Assembly: GCF_030505615.1 (NCBI RefSeq)
Contig: NZ_CP129994.1
Span: 62,001-126,000, forward strand
DNA length: 64,000 nt
DNA from: Salinibaculum rarum
GTDB lineage: Archaea > Halobacteriota > Halobacteria > Halobacteriales > Haloarculaceae
Direction of reading: 5' to 3'
Position 1 is the stretch's first letter. The number at the start of each line of letters is the position of its first letter. Positions 40,252 through 50,846 of this stretch are shown here, piece after piece. Under the pieces are notes generated by a model that was not told where the DNA came from, did no database searches, and worked only from the letters and a program-made list of their open reading frames with translations. The position numbers and the translations under genes were made by a program.

Positions 40252-40552
40252 GCGGCAATCACGCTGTGCCACCTGCATGAGCAGTGGCACAACGCTCGGG
40301 TGCTGTTCCAAAACACGAGATCGGCGTGGAGCACGCTAGTGGGCTTGCACCATCGCCGGGAACGCTCGGGCGCGACTCCTCGCGTTCCGGTTAGTAAGAG
40401 GGGGTATATTTCCCCGTATTTTTCGGATTGACACCCGTGGCTCCCCGTGCGCGGTGAGCACCGCTGCGGTGACCGTGGGTGACAACCATCATCTGCATTT
40501 CGAGCAATGGGCTGCAATTATTTAAACGTTTGGCGGATGAGTGCCGTGCTGG
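40252..40552 (-). other. leader region of the tRNA cluster
   Basis: No coding gene is visible. The region holds a strong hairpin at 40265-40291 (TGTGCCACCTGC/GCAGTGGCACA, one bulge) and several weaker GC-rich stems. They lie between the TATA-like sequence at 40403 and the tRNA-Tyr gene. This could be a transcribed leader, an RNase processing site or an unrecognised small RNA. Confidence 0.45.
40401..40415 (-). promoter_or_regulatory. TATA-like promoter of the tRNA-Tyr cluster
   Basis: The minus strand reads GGGGAAATATACCCC, an AT centre with GC arms, about 150 bases upstream of tRNA-Tyr. The symmetrical arms may also bind a regulator. Confidence 0.45.
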
Positions 40553-41170
40553 TCACAAACTGCGTTTCTTGTACGCACGAAGCGCACTATCGAGGTTGGT
40601 GTCCGACGTTGGGACGGGTTCAACAGCGTGCGCGCCTCTCACACTCACCAAGACAGCCGCATCTTCAAGCGTTTCAGCAGCTGTATATTCAAAGCCAGCC
40701 ACCTCTCCTGGCTGCGTTACCACAATATTGTCGCCGAACACGCCAATGACGAACGATGTCGGTGTGTCAAGCGGTGGTGCGAACGCGTCAGTGGTGTCCT
40801 CAGTGACAACCATCCCACCGTCGATCGGTGGCGTTGGTGTTATCTCAAGGGCGACTTCACCGTTGAATTCACCGAGGAAGTCACGAATCGCACCAGTCGT
40901 GATGGTGTCAGGTGGCCAGTCTGCAACCCGCGTCTCAGTAGTAACAGGCCTACCACAGGCGTGGCATTCATCTGGCGTGATGCGGCGCTGGTCGTGAAGA
41001 AGTGCGTCGAGATGCCCGACGTCTGTGGGTCCGGTGAAAACGGTTGCAGCATGAAAGTGCCTACTCGCCTGAACAGTCGCTAATGGATGCTTTGGTGATG
41101 GATGATCTCTACAGCGTGCTTCAACCATACCGATAGCATGAGTGGGAGCACACTGTTTCCCAACAGCCAT
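40553..41170 (-). CDS. hypothetical protein
   Basis: The start is the ATG read from 41170 (205 residues). The N-terminal third has a His-rich helix with Cys/His (HFHAATVFTGPTDVGHLDA, then CHACGRPV), which may bind zinc. The rest is beta-rich (GEVALEITPTPPIDGGMVV). The C-terminal 20 residues are basic. The family is not recognised. It is divergent from the small acidic protein at 41358, with a transposon-end hairpin between. Confidence 0.65.
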   Translation of the reverse strand: MAVGKQCAPTHAIGMVEARCRDHPSPKHPLATVQASRHFHAATVFTGPTDVGHLDALLHDQRRITPDECHACGRPVTTETRVADWPPDTITTGAIRDFLGEFNGEVALEITPTPPIDGGMVVTEDTTDAFAPPLDTPTSFVIGVFGDNIVVTQPGEVAGFEYTAAETLEDAAVLVSVRGAHAVEPVPTSDTNLDSALRAYKKRSL

Positions 41171-41242
41171 GTGTGACTGTATGCGGAACACGCCTAAAAC
41201 GTCAAGCCCCCATCGTTCTTGGAGTTCATCGACGAGGTAACT

Positions 41243-41296
41243 GGTGAACTCCCCCTGCCTACTCGCCGCCTTCGCCGGCTCCTTGAGGAAGGGGGC
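41243..41296 (+). repeat. GTGAACT transposon-end hairpin
   Basis: GTGAACTCCCCCTGCCTACT starts the element; the arms CCCCCT/AGGGGG close over an inner stem GCCG/CGGC. It matches the 38361 element in layout and sits between divergent genes. Confidence 0.5.
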
Positions 41297-41357
41297 TTAC
41301 CGCCTGCATTCAGCTAAATTCCGCACTTTTACTACTGTGAGTACCGACGTGTGTCTC

Positions 41358-41744
41358 ATGGGAGTTGTTGATGCCCTACCCGACACACCTGTTGAGCACC
41401 AAACCGTTACCAGCCTCAGCAGCCACGATGCGATCACCGATTGCCTCCCGGTCCTCAGCATTGAAACTGCTGGACATATGCTGTCCGATCTTGTTCTCGC
41501 GCTGTGTTTAGTCACTGACGAGCAACGCTTGCTGTTGGCTTTCGACGGGAGTGGGTGGCAACGTCTCGATACCACCACGCACACTGATGGATTTGATATC
41601 GATGATGACGACATCGTTGCCTGGTTCGGTGACAAAGAGACCTATGAGTGGCTCACGCGGCACGGGATTAACCCAGATGCCACGCCACTCTCTGGGTACG
41701 AAACCAACAAGGATACCGCTCCTGACTTCCTGAAACCGAACTAA
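41358..41744 (+). CDS. hypothetical small protein
   Basis: The start is the ATG at 41358 (128 residues), with a TATA-like CTTTTACTAC about 30 bases upstream at 41329. The acidic protein has a beta/alpha region DLVLALCLVTDEQRLLLAFD and W-Q-R-L-D. It ends DFLKPN. No family is recognised. Confidence 0.65.
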   Translation: MGVVDALPDTPVEHQTVTSLSSHDAITDCLPVLSIETAGHMLSDLVLALCLVTDEQRLLLAFDGSGWQRLDTTTHTDGFDIDDDDIVAWFGDKETYEWLTRHGINPDATPLSGYETNKDTAPDFLKPN

Positions 41745-41787
41745 GCAGTCGGGGGTTGACCGTTCTGATTTTCAGTAGTATTTGGGA

Positions 41788-41810
41788 GAGTTGACCCCGG
41801 AGCAGTTCAC
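41788..41810 (-). repeat. IS200/IS605-end-like palindrome (short copy)
   Basis: On the minus strand GTGAACTGCTCCGGGGTCAA, identical to the start of the 5588-5635 copy. It starts within the stop codon of the Hvo_1808-like gene. Confidence 0.55.
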
Positions 41811-43624
41811 TTGTCGTCGTTGAGATCCCACTCAAGATCTGGGAGGTCGTCATTTCCATCATCGACCGACTCGTTTGCTCCGGATTTTCCGTCACTGGTT
41901 GTCTCAGTGTTGCCTGAACGTCTGAAGTAGAGGGCGGCGAGCAGTCCCACAACTGCGACTGCACCGCCGATTAGTATGCTTCCCCATGGGAGGCCGGCGT
42001 TCTCGGAGTCATTATTCTGCGGTGGTGTTTCTGTTTGCGACGGCGGTGTCGTGGTGTTATTGGATGTCGTGTTATCGGTGGTGGGTGCGGTGAGGTCTGG
42101 GCGGAGTGCATGTGTCCCGTCGACGGTTGGGGCGTTCACGATTATGACTTGGTTGTCGTCTTGGATCACACGAAATGCATCTTCAAACCGATCAGTTTCT
42201 ACGCGAATCGTAGTGTCGTTGAGTTGTGTCGCAGCGCGATCTAACAACAACTTCTTGTACGCGGTCTTGAATTCGGACGCATCGTTCTCTGAGTCCCATT
42301 GCGTAATCCACACGTAGCCGTGTTCGGTTTTATTCTCGCTGGTTTTCGAATACGGGTATATTCGGTCGGCATCCCACCCAGCTGTGATTGGTGACTTGTA
42401 CGTGTATTTATCGTACCGCCCGTCACCACCTTCGTATGTCTGTCTCCAGTTTAGTGGGCCTTTCTCGTATTTGTAGCCCTGATACCAGAACATGATGTAC
42501 ATTGATGCTTCACCGATTACGTCGTAGCGTTGGGTGAGCCCGGGTTCGCGCTCAGCGATGAGTGTCCAGTTTTTCGTCGCGGTATCAGTGAACGTGATGT
42601 TCCCGGTTGCGTCTGTTGTGCGGTGAATGATCTGTTCGGTGGAATCCGGCGTATCACGGTATAATGCGTTCAATTCACTCCAATCATCACCGGTGACGTA
42701 ATCGTTCGCGTATGCTGGTCCCTCAAAATACGGGAAGTAAATGGTGAACAGTACGCCGAGATTTTTCTGCTGGCTACTAGGCGATTCAGTCTGCGGAGGT
42801 GACGTCGTGGGCGTATTGACGCAGTCCCAATCGTCAGCACAGTGTTCCTTGTATCGGTTTTCGACAAGGGATGCATCACCTTCAACAAGACTGTCCACAG
42901 CGAGACTTGTGTCTTGGTAGTCTCCGCTGTATGCGTCGCGTTCCAAGTTGAAGTGTTGGTCTTGGAGTGCGTGCGTGAGTTCGTGGATGAGTGTAGCGTT
43001 GTCGAAGTGCAGTGTAGCGTCCTCTGAAGGACGAATCAGCTTAATCGCGTCATCACTGGGGCTGTAATATCCAACGACTGCCCCGGAGTATGCTGACTTG
43101 AGAGATTTCTGCACGTCGGAGTGTTCCCCTGAGATAAGCATTGCTTCCCAGACTTGGTTGTTCCATTCACCATACAGTTGTTGACTCGGGGAATCAGACT
43201 GGTTATTCTGAGTGTCTCGGTAGTTCGACCGCGTGATGACATCTACAGGAATGTCTTTCTTGAATTCGAGGCCGCGAATCTGTTCGACGCGTGCCATCCC
43301 ACGGGAAACGTACGCTTCACGCTCGGCTTCCGTCAGGCCATCACTCTGATTCACGTCGATTGACTCGTTGTACCAGACACCATTTTCCCACCCAATCACA
43401 TCTTCTTCAGGGTCGGGTGGCGCTGTCTGCTGTTGTGCTGTCTGAGTATTGTTTGTTGAGTTTTCCAATGTTGATACGGGTGGAGTTGTGGTCGTGTCTG
43501 TTGTTTCGGAGGGCGGCTGTGGCGCCGTTGGGGTGGTGGTAGCGGCGACCGCGCCACCGACGCTTGTGAGAAGGATCAAGGCGGCACACGTTATAGCCAC
43601 TCCTGTAGACCGGAGAGAGCCCAT
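41807..43624 (-). CDS. surface metalloprotease, Hvo_1808-like
   Basis: The 605-residue protein has a Sec-type signal (residues 1-28), a Thr/Pro-rich linker and a zinc-peptidase domain with LIHELTHALQDQHF (HExxH at 214-218). A later part is EGDASLVE, where a further zinc ligand Glu would sit. Near the end is a TM anchor (GSILIGGAVAVVGLLAALYF, about 550-569) and a short acidic tail. This resembles the Hvo_1808 family of surface metallopeptidases, whose role is not firmly known. The protease domain faces outward. The palindrome at 41788 overlaps the stop. Confidence 0.82.
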   Translation of the reverse strand: MGSLRSTGVAITCAALILLTSVGGAVAATTTPTAPQPPSETTDTTTTPPVSTLENSTNNTQTAQQQTAPPDPEEDVIGWENGVWYNESIDVNQSDGLTEAEREAYVSRGMARVEQIRGLEFKKDIPVDVITRSNYRDTQNNQSDSPSQQLYGEWNNQVWEAMLISGEHSDVQKSLKSAYSGAVVGYYSPSDDAIKLIRPSEDATLHFDNATLIHELTHALQDQHFNLERDAYSGDYQDTSLAVDSLVEGDASLVENRYKEHCADDWDCVNTPTTSPPQTESPSSQQKNLGVLFTIYFPYFEGPAYANDYVTGDDWSELNALYRDTPDSTEQIIHRTTDATGNITFTDTATKNWTLIAEREPGLTQRYDVIGEASMYIMFWYQGYKYEKGPLNWRQTYEGGDGRYDKYTYKSPITAGWDADRIYPYSKTSENKTEHGYVWITQWDSENDASEFKTAYKKLLLDRAATQLNDTTIRVETDRFEDAFRVIQDDNQVIIVNAPTVDGTHALRPDLTAPTTDNTTSNNTTTPPSQTETPPQNNDSENAGLPWGSILIGGAVAVVGLLAALYFRRSGNTETTSDGKSGANESVDDGNDDLPDLEWDLNDDK

Positions 43625-43835
43625 AGTGTACTTACGTGTACTGCGTGCTATGGTTTATGCCATTGGGTCGGCACAGCTTTCGAGTGCCGAGTGCGGACAC
43701 ACCCCGTGTGCGATTTGATTTTCCTGGCAAAAAGAGTGTCTTGTCGTCGTCATGTAGTGCGATTTTCGGGATTTCCTTTGGCGGGAATGTCAAGCGCTTA
43801 TACCTCGGGACCCGCACTCTTAATGTGAGCAATCG

Positions 43836-44777
43836 ATGCCCTCTCCAGATACCACTACTCAGACTCCAGTTCACACACCGAGCTTTGAGACTGTTAGAGT
43901 CACTGACCCTACGTCAGACACGCCGCTTCGCACTGTGAACGTCCCGATTCGAGAAACGGTCACCGATATGGTCACAGAAACTGACCAGACCGATACTGAA
44001 GAGATCCTCCCCTCGAGTGCCGCATTCCGCGCGGCAGTTGGTGACTTCCAGTCGTATTTGTATACACGCATCCCAGACCTTCTTGGAGATGCATATCTGG
44101 CTGGGGATGCTGCTGTTCTCACAACAACAGACACAGCTGCGTATCTCCTTGTAGCTGAGGACTATCTGGATAAGCTGTTGCGTGATTGGCGTCGAGCCCG
44201 AACTGACGCAGAAGAAACAGTGAAACTTGCCCACCGATTGGAGGTTGAGAAGGTTGCCACAACTCACGATGTTGATCTGCGGAATCTTGGAGTAGAGGAT
44301 GTTATGATGAGTGCAACGGCAGATACCCTTCCGGAAAATCCAATTGGACTTGCAGTCCCATTTCGGACGCCTGCACCCAAGCTAGAGTCTATTCCCCCGG
44401 CTACGCTTTCGTGGCGAGAAATCATGGTGGGAACAGCACAACTCGCTATAGATATCGAATCAAACGAGACAGAAGCACTCAGCGCATACTTCGTGTATAC
44501 ACGACTCCTCGCACAAGATATCACGCCACACGGCGCTTATCATCGCCTCACAGAGGCTTTTGGTGTCACTGATGACGAGCTCAGCGCACTCTTGGACACC
44601 GCAGCAGACGAGATTACAGCCAGCACTGGCGCCCCCAATACTGAGTATTTCGCTGCCCGGTACCATGTCCCTGAGGCTGTTGCAAGTATACTCCGAGAGT
44701 GGTGGAGTACCACCCCTGAAACTCCACTCGTAGACCATGACGCACTCACGTTCTCGGGCCCCGGGACAGACAGTTAA
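43836..44777 (+). CDS. hypothetical helical protein
   Basis: The 313-residue protein has an N-terminal beta/coil segment. A long helical middle (residues 95-155, with DYLDKLLRDWRRARTDAEETV) follows, then a helical C terminus that includes SWREIMVGTAQLAIDIESNE and a wHTH-like helix AYHRLTEAFGVTDDELSALL. It may be a regulator or DNA-binding adaptor. No family is recognised. Its stop overlaps that of the convergent 44774 gene by 4 bases. Confidence 0.65.
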   Translation: MPSPDTTTQTPVHTPSFETVRVTDPTSDTPLRTVNVPIRETVTDMVTETDQTDTEEILPSSAAFRAAVGDFQSYLYTRIPDLLGDAYLAGDAAVLTTTDTAAYLLVAEDYLDKLLRDWRRARTDAEETVKLAHRLEVEKVATTHDVDLRNLGVEDVMMSATADTLPENPIGLAVPFRTPAPKLESIPPATLSWREIMVGTAQLAIDIESNETEALSAYFVYTRLLAQDITPHGAYHRLTEAFGVTDDELSALLDTAADEITASTGAPNTEYFAARYHVPEAVASILREWWSTTPETPLVDHDALTFSGPGTDS

Positions 44778-45757
44778 CTTGAGGTGTCTGGGAGAAGCGT
44801 TTCAAGTTCAGTGTTCGGGTTTTCAGCGAGTGTGTAGTAGTATTGCAGTGTGAGCGCCCCGAATTCCCCAGGATCGTATGCGTTGTGAATGGTGTCTGCG
44901 AACTCGTCAACGGTTGTGAACATGGACACTGTCCCGACAGCGGAATCAGCGTGCGCATCTGCATCGATGAATCCGGGGATTGTGATCGGTGCTCCAAGCC
45001 GGATGGCCGCTGCGGCTGGTGCAAACACCGAACTCACAGCTTCTACCGAAGCATGTCCTGCATCGGCAAGATCGTACACGGTGAGGTCTGTGCAGTCATT
45101 CCCTTCGACGAGGATTTGAATACGGTTCCGCAGTCGCACACCAGTAACCCAGTCTAGCACTCCTGCGTCAAACACAGCTTCAGTGCTTGTTTCTTGAGAG
45201 TCCCCTCCAGAATGCGTGCCTGGGTCAGAAGAGCTGTGGGCAGGAGTCTCAGTTGCAGTCTCCCGGCTGAGCCGTGGTTCTGTGTTTCGGGCTTCAGTGA
45301 GCACACCGATAGCGTCAGCAATCCAACTCCACTCAGTGGCTGCTCCCGGTTCAAGGAGAGTCTTGTACGCGCCGAGTTGATCGTCCGTTGTCTCGATACC
45401 ATCTGGGCATCGTGCAGCGCGGATCTGGTATGTCTGGTTCTGAGTTGGAACCGGGAGGTCTACTGGTGGTGTGCAACGCGTCTTAGCGAACGCATCAACT
45501 GCAAGTGCGACAAGTGGGAGTCGTGCTGCGGACACTGTGTGTGTTGTCGTAGTGATGCCGTAATTCGTTTTTGTTTGTGAGGTGGCTATCTCTGGGAAAT
45601 CAGCATCATCTTTCTTCTCCTCAGTTCCTGATTCCACTGGCTCACCTGGCAAGAAGAGTAGTTCCCACGTATCGCATGTGGTTAGTGCTGGGCGAATAGA
45701 CTTGTAGGCCAGTGTTTTCGAAAGCGATGCCTGTTGTTGGGGAGCAGTTGCTGCCAT
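44774..45757 (-). CDS. hypothetical protein
   Basis: The 327-residue protein is acidic with no signal or membrane segment. A Ser/Thr-rich linker divides it near residues 165-200. The N-terminal half includes YQIRAARCPDGIETTDDQLG. The C-terminal half has an alpha/beta run RIQILVEGNDCTDLTVYDLAD, which may be a small nucleotide-binding or RNA-binding domain. The family is unknown. Confidence 0.65.
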   Translation of the reverse strand: MAATAPQQQASLSKTLAYKSIRPALTTCDTWELLFLPGEPVESGTEEKKDDADFPEIATSQTKTNYGITTTTHTVSAARLPLVALAVDAFAKTRCTPPVDLPVPTQNQTYQIRAARCPDGIETTDDQLGAYKTLLEPGAATEWSWIADAIGVLTEARNTEPRLSRETATETPAHSSSDPGTHSGGDSQETSTEAVFDAGVLDWVTGVRLRNRIQILVEGNDCTDLTVYDLADAGHASVEAVSSVFAPAAAAIRLGAPITIPGFIDADAHADSAVGTVSMFTTVDEFADTIHNAYDPGEFGALTLQYYYTLAENPNTELETLLPDTSS

Positions 45758-46121
45758 CTGCTTACGACTTTCTTTGGTGATCTCCCTCTTGAACCCTTGG
45801 TCCGAGTTCGGTGTTTGAGTTTGGGGTGCCCGGCATAGGTTTTAAACTGGTGCTCTGTGTAGAATAGTGCGCTGGCGGTTCTGGCGGGGACCGTTAGCAG
45901 TTGGGACCGGTTGGCGGCTGGTCTCTGACGTGATGTCACGTCTTGGGTGTCCGTGGTCGGTGATACTCGGGGACACCACCACACCACCCATTTTACCAAA
46001 CCATTTAATACTTCAAAACACACCCTTTCACCCATAACCCCTTGTTTTCCACACCCCGCCCCACTGCAACCCGTCTTCACCCCGGATAACCATTTAGTGT
46101 CATTTAGCTCTATAATCGCAT
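45758..46121. other. 360-base divergent intergenic region with two inverted repeats
   Basis: No gene is seen. It has the perfect palindrome GACGTGATGTCACGTC (45927-45942) and a GGTGTCC/GGACACC stem around 45947-45977. A further TATA-like CTATAATC lies close to the ATG at 46122, and TTTTAAACTGG on the other strand is near 45840. It is the control region of the nuclease pair. Confidence 0.55.
45927..45942. promoter_or_regulatory. perfect palindrome, possible operator
   Basis: GACGTGA-TG-TCACGTC, 7-base arms. It lies about 185 bases upstream of the first nuclease gene and fits a binding site for a dimeric regulator. Confidence 0.4.
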
Positions 46122-46979
46122 ATGACTGACTGGGTTCCAAGCCCTGGCCGCAGCCAATTCCCGGCACTGTACAAAGACCGGGATACAACACTCGCCGCGG
46201 TCAACCACATCATCACGACATTTTTTCCCACAATAAAGCAAGAAGCCCACACTGTTGTCGCATTCAGCGAACTAGACGATGATGGTGTTACCGTTCTAAA
46301 TGCTCTCAGGCGAGAGCCTCGGGCCACGCTTGACATGCTTCTCGCCGTGTCAGGCCTCTCAAAAGAAGACATCACCCACGATCTTAACATCGCTTCAATA
46401 TACACCATCGAAGATACGTCTTCGATTCACACCGATGACCGCGCAACAGCGTTCGCACCCTACATTACTGACCGACTCACAACAGATCTGACAAAGCAGA
46501 CCGTGTTGAGTGAGACGGCTGCAAAATTCATCCGGGATCAACGCCGTCACTACCGGGGCAAATTCGAGGAGGAAACACTCGATTTCCTTGCAGACGCAGG
46601 CCTCCCACTCCGCCCAGATACCGAAGTCGCCGGGCAGCCTGACATTGCAATTCCTGGTGATGGTAACATGGCGATCGTTGGTGAAATCAAAACCGGGAAT
46701 AAGCAAGATTGGGGGACACGCGTCCGTGAACTCCGCTCTCAGTTTGAGCAACACAGTAAGACCCACCCAGAAGCTAAACTCATCTTGGTATGCGAGTTTG
46801 ATGAACCAGTTGGTGATGACCGTATCACTGACATTAAAGACGAATTCAAACACCGTCTTGGAGACTTGCTGGATGGGTTCTACACGACCGATGACTTCGA
46901 TCGGTTACGTGATGAGTGCACCATGTGGGCGCCGCAACATCAGGAAACAATCTCGACGTACACAACAAACAAATCGTGA
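46122..46979 (+). CDS. PD-(D/E)XK nuclease, catalytic member of a tandem pair
   Basis: The 285-residue protein has a helical N-terminal domain (residues 20-130), then a restriction-enzyme-like core. That core includes GKFEEETLDFLADAGL, GQPDIAIPG (PD at 173-174) and VGEIKTGNKQDWG (E188-x-K190). The last 60 residues form a helical cap. All the catalytic residues of the PD-(D/E)XK fold are in place. The next gene, 6 bases downstream, is a paralogue with the same layout but no active site. It may be a two-subunit restriction or defence nuclease. It is not a known family from memory. Confidence 0.8.
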   Translation: MTDWVPSPGRSQFPALYKDRDTTLAAVNHIITTFFPTIKQEAHTVVAFSELDDDGVTVLNALRREPRATLDMLLAVSGLSKEDITHDLNIASIYTIEDTSSIHTDDRATAFAPYITDRLTTDLTKQTVLSETAAKFIRDQRRHYRGKFEEETLDFLADAGLPLRPDTEVAGQPDIAIPGDGNMAIVGEIKTGNKQDWGTRVRELRSQFEQHSKTHPEAKLILVCEFDEPVGDDRITDIKDEFKHRLGDLLDGFYTTDDFDRLRDECTMWAPQHQETISTYTTNKS

Positions 46980-46985
46980 TCAAAT

Positions 46986-47945
46986 ATGACTCACAACCAA
47001 ACCCAACTAAAGTCATTTAACAAGTCGTGCATCGACCCTCAGGATTTCTCTCGCGCCTATCCAGGAGACTACAACGAGCTGTACGACGAAATTGAAGAGC
47101 ACTGCACACAGCTGGCTACCATCTTCATTGAGGAGTTCCCGATAACAGCAACCGAAAGCCGTGTCATCATTGACTTCGACGCCGCGACAACAACGCACTA
47201 CCTGAATGCGATTACACGGAACCCAGAAATTGTTTTGAAAGCTCTCGCATGGACGTGTCATCTATCAGAACGCACAGCGAGAGAATTCATTGATGCGCCG
47301 CATTTGTTTAATCGGTCGGTTGCAGACTTCAACGCTGCGACAACAGACGATGCTGTCACCACCTTCATCGAAGATGGTTGCAAGGACTACTTACCAGCCA
47401 CAGTCCCTGTTGAAACGGTGTTACTACGGTATTTCCGAACGAAAGAGCGGAATTGCACGCAACACACCCGCGGTGGGTTCTACGCTGAAGTCCACGAGAT
47501 GTTAGAGATGCATGGCTTCGCGGTGACGCGGGATCACAGCGCCCCTGGTCGTCCGAATATCGTTGTCGCAGAAGATACTCCAGTTGAGCTGTCCACAGAG
47601 ACAATCGCAGGCAAAGCCGTGAGTGCGAGTCGGAGTAATATCCAGAAACGCATCAAGCAAGCAAGTGCATGCTGTGAGACCCTTGCACAGGACGCTGGCG
47701 TCAAAACACGTGTCGGCATCTTTGAGATTCAGAACCATGAATTCGATAGTATGGCCGACCGAGAACAGTTCCGCGACAACATCGAGAACCATGATGGATT
47801 CACGCATGTGTTCTTCAGTGACGAACTTGGTGATTTCATCATGTTGTGCACAACGCAGTTCGATGTCACCGTCGACGAAAACAACCTTCCCGACGATGAT
47901 ACTGATAAGCAGTTGTTATTGACCAATCCCGCAATCCATGAGTGA
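46986..47945 (+). CDS. paralogue of the upstream nuclease with degenerate active site
   Basis: The 319-residue protein aligns in layout with the previous gene. A helical N-terminal domain (residues 30-150) comes first, then FYAEVHEMLEMHGFAVTRD and GRPNIVVAED, where the first protein has GQPDIAIPG. The second acidic site reads STETIAGK instead of GEIKTG, so the PD and E-x-K positions are lost. The C-terminal region includes RVGIFEIQNHEFDSMADREQ. The 6-base gap to the catalytic gene makes co-expression likely. It may act as a DNA-recognition or inhibitory subunit. Confidence 0.75.
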   Translation: MTHNQTQLKSFNKSCIDPQDFSRAYPGDYNELYDEIEEHCTQLATIFIEEFPITATESRVIIDFDAATTTHYLNAITRNPEIVLKALAWTCHLSERTAREFIDAPHLFNRSVADFNAATTDDAVTTFIEDGCKDYLPATVPVETVLLRYFRTKERNCTQHTRGGFYAEVHEMLEMHGFAVTRDHSAPGRPNIVVAEDTPVELSTETIAGKAVSASRSNIQKRIKQASACCETLAQDAGVKTRVGIFEIQNHEFDSMADREQFRDNIENHDGFTHVFFSDELGDFIMLCTTQFDVTVDENNLPDDDTDKQLLLTNPAIHE

Positions 47946-48012
47946 GTCTTTCCTCTGTGTTCAGCACAAAGAAACTGTTAATTCCGCACGTTTTAGTTAG
48001 TAGCGCCACAAT

Positions 48013-50714
<2,702 letters not shown>

Positions 50715-50787
50715 ACGAAAAGCACCGCGGGTTTCTCCGACTACCGTGGGCGGGAATGAAGTCCATCATTTCTGCCGGATGTCGATC

Positions 50788-50838
50788 GTGAACTACTCCG
50801 GGGTCAAGCCCCGAGATACTCGGTCTGCTCCGCCTGTA
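50788..50838 (+). repeat. IS200/IS605-end-like palindrome
   Basis: GTGAACTACTCCGGGGTCAA, then GCCCCGAGATACTCGGTCTG and CTCCGCCTGTAG. It matches the copy at 5588-5635 over about 50 bases. It lies between gyrB and the convergent 7TM kinase. Confidence 0.6.
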
Positions 50839-50846
50839 GACTCGCG

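Noticed and set aside
45758-46121. Replication origin
   Set aside because: No origin recognition box-like repeats or adjacent orc1/cdc6 gene were seen; the inverted repeats fit a control region better.
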